This document shows, piece after piece, positions 1 to 5,198 of a stretch of 5,655 nucleotides of DNA. Numbering within the stretch: the first letter of the stretch is position 1; every line of letters begins with the position of its first letter. The DNA comes from Paenibacillaceae bacterium UBA6304 (lineage in GTDB: Bacteria > Bacillota > Bacilli > Paenibacillales > Paenibacillaceae), in contig DJTQ01000329.1 of assembly GCA_002439285.1 (NCBI GenBank), forward strand, positions 1 to 5,655, read 5' to 3'. The notes under the pieces were generated by a model. The model saw nothing but the letters and a program-made list of their open reading frames with translations. It was not told where the DNA came from and made no database searches. Both the position numbers and the translations under genes were made by a program.

Positions 1-236
1 AATCCGCCAGCGGCACTACTGTGCCGGGCATTTATGCAGCGGGAGATATTCTCCACTATGATAAGAAATTGCACTTGATTGCAGGAGCTTTTCAAGATGC
101 GGCGAATGCGGTGAACCAGGCTAAGCTATATTTAGAGCCTGAAGCGTATCAAAGCGGAACCGTCTCTTCACACAACGATATTTTTGACAGCCGGAATCGG
201 GAGTTAATTCAACAGATCATGGTCAAGAGCCAGTAA
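1..236 (+). CDS. Ferredoxin-NADP reductase, thioredoxin-reductase-like type (C-terminal fragment)
   Basis: This is the 3' end of a gene that begins before the window; codons are in frame from base 3 and the gene ends in a double stop (TAA at 234-236, TAA at 237-239). The visible piece carries the motif V-P-G-I-Y-A-A-G-D-I, the FAD-binding G-D motif near the C-terminus of thioredoxin-reductase-fold flavoproteins. It is followed by L-I-A-G-A-F-Q-D-A-A-N-A-V-N-Q-A-K, which is typical of the Bacillus YumC/YcgT ferredoxin-NADP(+) reductases rather than of true thioredoxin reductases. These soluble flavoenzymes move electrons between NADPH and ferredoxin or flavodoxin. The tail with V-S-S-H-N also recalls the YcgT branch, from memory. 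The FAD and NADPH Rossmann motifs lie outside the window, so the exact substrate cannot be judged. A terminator follows directly, so this gene appears to end its transcription unit and is not linked to the cyanophycin genes. Confidence 0.85.
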   Translation, partial: SASGTTVPGIYAAGDILHYDKKLHLIAGAFQDAANAVNQAKLYLEPEAYQSGTVSSHNDIFDSRNRELIQQIMVKSQ

Positions 237-256
237 TAACGGACATACAAAAGAAG

Positions 257-303
257 AAGCACCGATTCAAGCCATAAATTGGCTATGGAGCGGTGCTTTT
301 TTT
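257..303 (+). terminator. Intrinsic terminator after the ferredoxin-NADP reductase gene
   Basis: AAGCACCG (257-264) pairs with CGGTGCTT (291-298). Inside this, AGCCA (270-274) pairs with TGGCT (280-284) around a five-base loop, with a short unpaired interior stretch between the two helices. A run of seven T (297-303) follows. It lies 20 bases after the stop codon, which is ordinary for a Rho-independent terminator. It separates the reductase gene from the next unit. Confidence 0.9.
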
Positions 304-306
304 GCA

Positions 307-335
307 GACGGTTTAGATACTAATATATGATATTC
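307..335 (+). repeat. Copy 1 of a short element shared by both intergenic regions
   Basis: GACG, then TTT, then TACTAATATATGATATTC (318-335), recurs as a slightly shorter copy at 1434-1459. In the core, 17 of 18 positions are kept, with a single T inserted here. It starts only a few bases after a terminator T-run, as copy 2 also nearly does. A TATGAT hexamer (326-331) inside it, with a weak TTGCAG 18 bases upstream (302-307), could be a promoter for the DUF2935 gene, but the -35 match is poor. The function is unknown; AT-richness could explain part of the resemblance. Confidence 0.4.
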
Positions 336-483
336 CCCCAAGAATACGATCTATATGGAGACGGTGCGGCATAAAGAGAAGTGTCCTTTTTAATAAAGGT
401 GATATCTTTAGGAGTTGTAGTAAGCAGGTATCATATTGGAACAAGCCATTCCCATAAAATCTGATATGAGTCAATAACTGAAT

Positions 484-492
484 GGGAGTGAT
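484..492 (+). promoter_or_regulatory. Ribosome binding site that selects a TTG start for the DUF2935 gene
   Basis: GGGAGTGAT resembles the anti-Shine-Dalgarno complement AGGAGGTGAT with one base missing. Its GGGAG core ends eight bases before TTG at 497, a good spacing. The in-frame ATG at 482 overlaps the start of the site and has no purine-rich site upstream. The in-frame ATG at 491 lies only two bases after the core. TTG at 497 is therefore the best-supported start. Confidence 0.65.
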
Positions 493-496
493 GTGT

Positions 497-1315
497 TTGT
501 CAGATCTTTTTGTTGTACGTTCATTAGATGAGATCCGATTCTGGTCACGCATTATGAAGGAGCATTCATACTTCCTTCGCTTGGGCTTTAGATGTGAAGA
601 CACCCAATTAATCAATGAGGCCAATCAATTTTATGAGATCTTTGAGGATATTGAACGAAGAGCTCATGCTTATTCAGTGAATACTGATCCTCAAACCATC
701 CGACAATTCAACTCAGAAGTTCACAATGCGGCCGCACAGATATGGGCATTTAAGAGAAGAGTACTCGGTCTGATATTGCGGTGCAAGCTTCCCGGAGGCA
801 ACAATTTCCCTTTACTTGTAGATCATATTAGTCGGGAAGCCAGGTATTTCACAAACCGACTAGATGAACTTAATAAAGGAAAGCTTGAACCACTAGCTGA
901 CGCTATAATCGATGAGAATGTATTTTTTCTGAAAATTATGGCCGATCACGCTAAATTTATAGGTCACTTGCTTGATCCGTCTGAACGAAAACTGGTAGAG
1001 CAGGCAAAAGAGTTTAGCCAAGAATTCGATACTCTGATGTACCAGGCTATCGATTTAAGCTCAATGCGTCCTGAATCACAAACACATCCGCTTCTAAGTC
1101 AATTTGTTGATGAAAATCGTGTTTCCGTAAAATCACTGCGGGATTTTAAGAAAACTGCGCGTGATTTGATTGAAGAATGCCGCATAAAGAGTATTATACA
1201 TCCTTTATTAGCCGATCATGTTTTTCGTGAAGCCGAAAGATTCTTATTTATTCTTGATATGTTTGACCGGTCATTGTCCGGTATGAAGGTGAACAAGAGA
1301 GAGATCTTATTTTGA
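497..1315 (+). CDS. DUF2935 family protein, duplicated helical-bundle halves
   Basis: This 272-residue protein has no signal peptide or membrane segment, so it should be cytosolic. It matches what I know of the DUF2935 family (Pfam PF11155), found mainly in Bacillota and without an assigned biochemical role. The protein is an internal duplication. D-E-I-R-F-W..I-M-K-E-H-S-Y-F (from residue 11) aligns with D-E-N-V-F-F..I-M-A-D-H-A-K-F (from 139). F-P-L-L-V-D-H-I-S-R-E-A (from 104) aligns with H-P-L-L-A-D-H-V-F-R-E-A (from 235). Each half therefore keeps one E/H pair (E12/H23; E140/H151) and one H-x3-E pair (H110/E114; H241/E245), a pattern that fits metal ligands in a ferritin-like four-helix bundle. 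Metal binding is an inference. The start is TTG at 497; ATG at 482 or 491 would add five or two residues. The gene stands alone between two terminators and seems more AT-rich than the cph genes downstream. There is no evidence for a tie to cyanophycin. Confidence 0.85.
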   Translation: MSDLFVVRSLDEIRFWSRIMKEHSYFLRLGFRCEDTQLINEANQFYEIFEDIERRAHAYSVNTDPQTIRQFNSEVHNAAAQIWAFKRRVLGLILRCKLPGGNNFPLLVDHISREARYFTNRLDELNKGKLEPLADAIIDENVFFLKIMADHAKFIGHLLDPSERKLVEQAKEFSQEFDTLMYQAIDLSSMRPESQTHPLLSQFVDENRVSVKSLRDFKKTARDLIEECRIKSIIHPLLADHVFREAERFLFILDMFDRSLSGMKVNKREILF

Positions 1316-1368
1316 AATGTCTGACGCTACTCAAGAGAATATAGTTTAGCAAGGTGAAATCAATTTAG

Positions 1369-1404
1369 AGTCTTTCTTACTTTTAAGAAGGGCTTTTTTT
1401 ATTT
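1369..1404 (+). terminator. Intrinsic terminator after the DUF2935 gene
   Basis: AGTCTTTCTT (1369-1378) pairs over ten positions, including two G-U pairs, with AAGAAGGGCT (1385-1394) around the six-base loop ACTTTT. A run of seven T (1394-1400) and a further ATTTT follow. It lies 53 bases after the stop codon and insulates the cyanophycin genes from upstream transcription. Confidence 0.85.
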
Positions 1405-1433
1405 TACTCGCTGAATGAACTAGAACTATTCCG

Positions 1434-1459
1434 GACGTTTTCTACTAATATAGATATTC
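1434..1459 (+). repeat. Copy 2 of the short shared intergenic element
   Basis: GACG-TTTTC-TACTAATATAGATATTC (core at 1443-1459) matches the element at 307-335, lacking one T in the core and two bases in the spacer. It lies upstream of cphB and about 34 bases after the T-run of the preceding terminator. Within it, ATAGA-TAT-TCTAT is a small inverted repeat, but copy 1 does not keep it, so the inverted repeat is unlikely to be the conserved signal. Confidence 0.4.
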
Positions 1460-1503
1460 TATTGATTCCTTTTCTTAATGGCTGGGTAAAAACGATTCAG
1501 GAC

Positions 1504-1518
1504 TTACATATCATGTAA
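1504..1518. promoter_or_regulatory. Perfect inverted repeat upstream of cphB, possible operator
   Basis: TTACAT-ATC-ATGTAA is a perfect 6-3-6 palindrome, 31 bases before the cphB start codon and four bases upstream of the best -10-like hexamer (TATACT, 1523-1528). A protein bound here would cover the spacer of that promoter. It does not match the ARG box (AhrC/ArgR), CodY box or PerR box as I know them. The right half begins a TGTAA...CTACA arrangement (1514-1531) that resembles a GlnR/TnrA site, but is one base too long and has one mismatch. The regulator is unknown. Confidence 0.4.
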
Positions 1519-1522
1519 TTTT

Positions 1523-1528
1523 TATACT
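1523..1528 (+). promoter_or_regulatory. Possible -10 element of the cphBA promoter
   Basis: TATACT differs from the sigma-A consensus TATAAT at one position. No convincing TTGACA-like -35 lies 16-18 bases upstream (the bases there read about GGACTT), so the promoter would need an activator or another sigma factor. Transcription would begin near 1535, leaving a leader of about 15 bases that still contains the ribosome binding site. A start further upstream is also possible. Confidence 0.3.
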
Positions 1529-1537
1529 ACACGAAAG

Positions 1538-1545
1538 AAAGGTGA
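1538..1545 (+). promoter_or_regulatory. Ribosome binding site of cphB
   Basis: AAAGGTGA, complementary to the 3' end of 16S rRNA, has its AGG core seven bases before the ATG at 1550. No other in-frame start nearby has a comparable site, which supports this start. Confidence 0.75.
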
Positions 1546-1549
1546 CACC

Positions 1550-2377
1550 ATGAGAGGAGATCTTTTCATTATTGGTGGAAAAGAGGATAAGGAAGGGGAC
1601 AAGGTAATCCTTCGACAATTTATCGATATCTCCGGAGGCAAAAAAGCATGTATCGGAATTTTGACCACGGCAACAGAGTTTCCCCAGGAGCTAGGCGAAG
1701 AATACCGACAAATTTTCGAAACGCTTGGTTGTAAGGAAACGATCCTATTTCATCTCGACAATCGTGAGTCCGCTGAAGATGACAAAATAAGAGAAGATCT
1801 CCGTCGATGCACCGGGTTGTTTATTACCGGCGGAGACCAAGTAAGACTGACCAGTATCCTGGGCGGAACTGTATTCTATGAAGAGCTCAGAAACCGCTGG
1901 AACCAGGAAGGCATGGTGATCGGGGGGACGAGCGCGGGAGCGGCCGTGATGAGCTGCCATATGATTATGTCCGCGCATGAGACGGAAGAAGAGTATATCG
2001 TTGAGATGGGCGCAGGCTTTTGCCTGATTGAAGACGTGATCATTGATCAGCACTTCTCCCAGAGAGCCCGGTTTGGCAGGCTTATGACGGCGATTGCACA
2101 TAATCCGCAGATCATGGGAGTCGGCATCGACGAGAACACGGCGATCTGGGTTCAAGATGAAGGAGAACGTTTTACCGTAATCGGGGAGAACCTGGTGACG
2201 GTATTCGATGGCAAAAAATTGGATTACGTGGATACGACAAACCACGGAAACAATCAAAATATAACGATTTCAGGTGTACGGCTTCATTCGCTGGCGGCCG
2301 GTTACATATTCGATTTAAAACAGCGGGAATTAATGAATGATATCTCCAAGGAGGAACATCGACATGAAGGTAAATAA
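1550..2377 (+). CDS. cphB: Cyanophycinase (peptidase family S51)
   Basis: CphB is a cytosolic serine exopeptidase that breaks cyanophycin down to beta-Asp-Arg dipeptides. The 275-residue length is normal for the bacterial enzyme (about 270). Near the N-terminus is F-I-I-G-G-K-E-D, followed by G-L-F-I-T-G-G-D-Q. The nucleophile elbow G-G-T-S-A-G-A-A puts the catalytic serine at residue 128. D-Q-H-F-S-Q-R supplies H168, and G-I-D-E-N-T-A supplies E195. The spacing of S128, H168 and E195 closely follows Ser132, His174 and Glu201 of the Synechocystis enzyme, so the triad looks intact. It is the first gene of the operon, and its last 14 bases overlap the start of cphA, which favours coupled translation. 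A general S51 peptidase or dipeptidase E is the alternative, but the Q-H-F-S-Q-R motif and the adjacent cphA make cyanophycinase the clear choice. Confidence 0.95.
   Translation: MRGDLFIIGGKEDKEGDKVILRQFIDISGGKKACIGILTTATEFPQELGEEYRQIFETLGCKETILFHLDNRESAEDDKIREDLRRCTGLFITGGDQVRLTSILGGTVFYEELRNRWNQEGMVIGGTSAGAAVMSCHMIMSAHETEEEYIVEMGAGFCLIEDVIIDQHFSQRARFGRLMTAIAHNPQIMGVGIDENTAIWVQDEGERFTVIGENLVTVFDGKKLDYVDTTNHGNNQNITISGVRLHSLAAGYIFDLKQRELMNDISKEEHRHEGK
2348..2354 (+). promoter_or_regulatory. Ribosome binding site of cphA, inside the end of cphB
   Basis: AAGGAGG is a near-perfect Shine-Dalgarno sequence, nine bases before ATG at 2364. It decides the start: the in-frame ATG at 2337 lies upstream of this site, would add nine unlikely residues (M-I-S-P-R-R-N-I-D) and has no such signal before it. 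Confidence 0.9.
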
Positions 2378-5198
2378 AATCAAATATTTATCGGGGCCGA
2401 ATCTTTACAGTCTCAAACCGACCATGTGGGTGGAACTGGACATCGAGGAGCTTGAATACAAACCCTCCAATGAACTTCCAGGCTTTACCGAGAAACTGCT
2501 ATCCGTCATCCCCAGCCTGCAAACGCATACATGCTCACGGGGGTATGCGGGCGGCTTTGTAGAACGACTGCATGAAGGAACTTGGATGGGGCACATCATC
2601 GAGCATGTCACACTTGAACTGCAATATTTGGCGGGCATTCAAGTAAAACGCGGCAAGACGATCACGGGCAGCCAGCCAGGTATATATTATGTGACGTTTG
2701 ACTATAGGGAAAAGGAGTCGGGCTTATACGCCTTCGAATCGGCAATCGAAATTATCAGCCGGATTCTTTCGGGGGATACGAATTGTTCAGCTGAGTCTTA
2801 TATAGCACGAATAGCTGAACTCTATTACGAGAATAAGCTCGGTCCAAGCACGGAAGCTATCTATAACGCTGCGCTTGAGAGACGGATTCCTGTAGAGCAG
2901 GTCGGCAAGGACAGCACGCTGCGTCTGGGAACCGGATGCCTTCAAAAGAGCGTACAAGCTACTGTCACCAGCCAAACCTCTTATTTAGCCGTAGAGGATA
3001 GCTGCGATAAGGAGAAGACGAAGCTTCTACTGGAAAAAGCAGGACTATCGGTTCCGAAAGGGACCGTGATTACTTGCCGGGAACAGTTGCACGAAGCAGC
3101 AGAAGAAATTGGTTTTCCGCTTGTCATTAAACCGCTGAACGGTCGGCAGGGGCAGGCGGTACTAACGAATTTGAAATCCGTGTCAGAGCTTCAGCAAGCT
3201 TACGATTTTGCGGTATCCGAGTTCCCCGAGTACACGGATTTCATCATTGAGCGGTATTGTAAAGGGAATGATTACCGGTTTACGGTGGTTGGCGGACGCT
3301 TGGCAGCGGTAAGCCTGCGTCAACCTCCATACGTAATCGGCAACGGGACTTCTACGCTTCAGGAATTGATTGAACGGGAAAATGCTAACCCGCTCCGGGG
3401 CTCCGGACACGAAAAGCCCATGAGCGAGATCCCAGTCGAACAAGCGGTTTGCTACCTGGGTAAATTGTCTCTTCGTTTGGAAGACATCCCTGCGCCGGGT
3501 GAGCGGATACGCCTTATGGGCAGCGCGAACTTATCGACAGGAGGTTCAGCCGAGGACGTTACGGACTGTGTCCATCCTTCTTATGCGAAGCTTGCTGTGG
3601 AAGCGGCTCAAGCCATTGGACTCGATGTGGCTGGCGTCGATATTATAAGCGAGGATGTCAGTAAGCCCTTAAGCGATAGCGGAGCATGCATTCTTGAAGT
3701 AAATGCCGCTCCTGGTATCCGGATGCATCACTATCCATCCAAAGGTACAAGCCGGGATGTGGGCGGAGATATCGTCGATTATCTCTTCAAATCCAGAGAA
3801 GAAGCCGCCATACCTCTGGTTGCCGTCACGGGAACTAATGGCAAAACGACAACGGTCCGTTTAACGGCCCATCTCCTTCAGACGCAAGGGAAAAAGGTCG
3901 GCATGACCTGCTCCGATGGAGTCTGGATCGGAGACCGATGCATTGATGAAGGAGACTGCAGCGGGCCGGCAAGCGCACGAAAGGTTCTCGCCAGCAAAGA
4001 GGTGGAGGCGGCCGTTCTGGAATCGGCCAGAGGCGGCATCATGAGAGAAGGACTTGCTTTCCGTTGGTGCGATGTGGGCATCGTGACCAATGTTACGGAA
4101 GATCATTTGGGTCAAGATGGTCTTGAAACCCTAGAGGATTTACGGAAGCTGAAGCGTACTATCCCGGAAGTGGTCCTTCCGGAGGGAACATGTATTTTGA
4201 ATGCTGATGACGAAGGCTGCGTCGCCATGACGGAGTATACGGATGGACAGGTCGTCTATTTCTCGTTGAAAGATAACAATCCGGTGATTGAAAAGTCTGT
4301 TCAATCGGGAGGAGAAGCCTGGTATCTGTCTGATGGCTGGATCATGTATGCATGTGCTCAAGGGACGGAACGCTTCGCACTTGCGGCGGATATTCCGGTA
4401 ACCATTAACGGATTAGCCAGACACAATATTGCCAACTGCATGGCAGCTTTAGCTGCTGCTCGCGCACTTGGTCAAACCCTGGATGAGCTCCGTGAAGGTG
4501 TAATGACATTCATGCCGTCAGCAGAACAAAGCCGTGGACGCTTTAATATGGAATATATCGACGGACGCATTCTTATCGCTGATTATGCCCATAACCCCGC
4601 GGGGTTAACTGCCGTATTTGAAGCGGTGGATTCCATGCCCAAAAGCCGGCTGATTACCGTGGCATCGGCTCCCGGTGACCGGCCAGACCGATCGATCCGG
4701 GAGATGGGCAGCATTATCGGGCAGCATACCGACCTCTTTATCATAAAAGAAGATGATGATCGCCGCGGTCGCCCGGAATTTGAAGCTATGCATTTGATGG
4801 AGGAAGGCGCTCTTTCTTCGGGAATGTCCCAAAGTTTAATGTTTAATGCTCGAAGCGAGAAGGAATCCTATAATAAGGCATGGCAAATTTCGGTCCCGGG
4901 AGATATGATCCTTATGTTGTATGACCAATATCATTATGTGGAAGAACTGATTCACTCGTTGAAAAATAAACACCAGGATAAGGATGGTAGTGTATCTGAA
5001 CCGAACTATCCTGAAGTTGGTGTGGAGACGTTTTATCAGGAAAGAGTTTCATATCCAGTTCGTGGAGAAGGGGCTGTTAGCAGTGCAGGTCGCACCACTC
5101 CAAAACAGAATCATCGCGAGTTTCTCCCCTGTCCTTACGAAACCCTGGGACAACTTCAGGGGATTCCGGACGATGTGAGGGGACAACGGCATGAATGA
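2364..5198 (+). CDS. cphA: Cyanophycin synthetase, CphA1 type, with an unusual C-terminal extension
   Basis: CphA builds cyanophycin in the cytosol by ATP-dependent addition of Asp to the backbone and Arg to each Asp side chain. The protein has 944 residues. The N-terminal domain (about 1-160) includes H-I-I-E-H at 77-81. The ATP-grasp domain (about 210-480) has K256 in V-I-K-P-L-N-G and the metal-binding E-V-N-A-A-P-G with E445 and N447. The Mur-ligase-like domain has the P-loop G-T-N-G-K-T-T (490-496), T-N-V-T-E-D-H-L-G (H581) and D-Y-A-H-N-P-A-G (740-747), and its fold ends near residue 867. The gene overlaps cphB by 14 bases and the asparaginase start by 8. Two oddities stand out. The ATP-grasp glycine-rich loop reads G-R-Q-G-Q-A-V, where cyanobacterial CphA has about G-N-H-G-R-G-V. 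A tail of some 75 residues (about 869-944) matches no domain I know and may come from a frameshift in an A5 run at 4962-4966. All main catalytic motifs are present. Confidence 0.95.
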   Translation: MKVNKIKYLSGPNLYSLKPTMWVELDIEELEYKPSNELPGFTEKLLSVIPSLQTHTCSRGYAGGFVERLHEGTWMGHIIEHVTLELQYLAGIQVKRGKTITGSQPGIYYVTFDYREKESGLYAFESAIEIISRILSGDTNCSAESYIARIAELYYENKLGPSTEAIYNAALERRIPVEQVGKDSTLRLGTGCLQKSVQATVTSQTSYLAVEDSCDKEKTKLLLEKAGLSVPKGTVITCREQLHEAAEEIGFPLVIKPLNGRQGQAVLTNLKSVSELQQAYDFAVSEFPEYTDFIIERYCKGNDYRFTVVGGRLAAVSLRQPPYVIGNGTSTLQELIERENANPLRGSGHEKPMSEIPVEQAVCYLGKLSLRLEDIPAPGERIRLMGSANLSTGGSAEDVTDCVHPSYAKLAVEAAQAIGLDVAGVDIISEDVSKPLSDSGACILEVNAAPGIRMHHYPSKGTSRDVGGDIVDYLFKSREEAAIPLVAVTGTNGKTTTVRLTAHLLQTQGKKVGMTCSDGVWIGDRCIDEGDCSGPASARKVLASKEVEAAVLESARGGIMREGLAFRWCDVGIVTNVTEDHLGQDGLETLEDLRKLKRTIPEVVLPEGTCILNADDEGCVAMTEYTDGQVVYFSLKDNNPVIEKSVQSGGEAWYLSDGWIMYACAQGTERFALAADIPVTINGLARHNIANCMAALAAARALGQTLDELREGVMTFMPSAEQSRGRFNMEYIDGRILIADYAHNPAGLTAVFEAVDSMPKSRLITVASAPGDRPDRSIREMGSIIGQHTDLFIIKEDDDRRGRPEFEAMHLMEEGALSSGMSQSLMFNARSEKESYNKAWQISVPGDMILMLYDQYHYVEELIHSLKNKHQDKDGSVSEPNYPEVGVETFYQERVSYPVRGEGAVSSAGRTTPKQNHREFLPCPYETLGQLQGIPDDVRGQRHE
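5177..5182 (+). promoter_or_regulatory. Ribosome binding site of the asparaginase gene
   Basis: GAGGGG lies eight bases before ATG at 5191, inside the last codons of cphA as annotated. The start and the cphA stop share the bases ATGAATGA (5191-5198), so a ribosome ending on cphA could restart directly. This supports co-expression. Confidence 0.7.

Noticed and set aside
431..467. Sigma-A promoter for the DUF2935 gene (TTGGAA with TAAAAT or TGATAT)
   Set aside because: The possible -35 and -10 hexamers are 13 or 20 bases apart, outside the usable 16-18 range.
313..624. Antisense open frame of 103 codons reaching across the DUF2935 start
   Set aside because: I recognise no motif in the product, it overlaps a supported gene, and no good ribosome binding site was seen.
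1260..1285. TGACCGGTCA palindrome and nearby TCCGGT near the end of the DUF2935 gene
   Set aside because: It is short, lies inside coding sequence and is not followed by any signal; chance is the simpler reading.
1464..1489. Sigma-B-like promoter before cphB (GATTCC, 14 bases, GGGTAA)
   Set aside because: Only the -10 half resembles the GGGTAT consensus; the -35 matches GTTTAA at three of six positions.
1745..2257. Antisense open frame of 170 codons opposite cphB
   Set aside because: cphB is certain from its catalytic motifs. The antisense product shows no recognisable domain and is low in plausibility; it is a shadow of the codon pattern on the other strand.
2337..2363. Earlier ATG start for cphA
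   Set aside because: It precedes the strong AAGGAGG site at 2348-2354, and the extra residues do not belong to the conserved CphA N-terminus.
4592..4607. Perfect 16-bp palindrome TAACCCCGCGGGGTTA inside cphA
   Set aside because: It encodes part of the conserved H-N-P-A-G-L stretch, so the protein sequence largely dictates it. It has no T-run after it and is not at a gene border, so a terminator or operator is unlikely.
4984..5178. Separate small gene of 64 codons within the cphA tail region
   Set aside because: An AGGA precedes the ATG, but the product looks unlike a known protein, and first-position G bias favours the cphA frame. It is kept only as an alternative in the tail finding.
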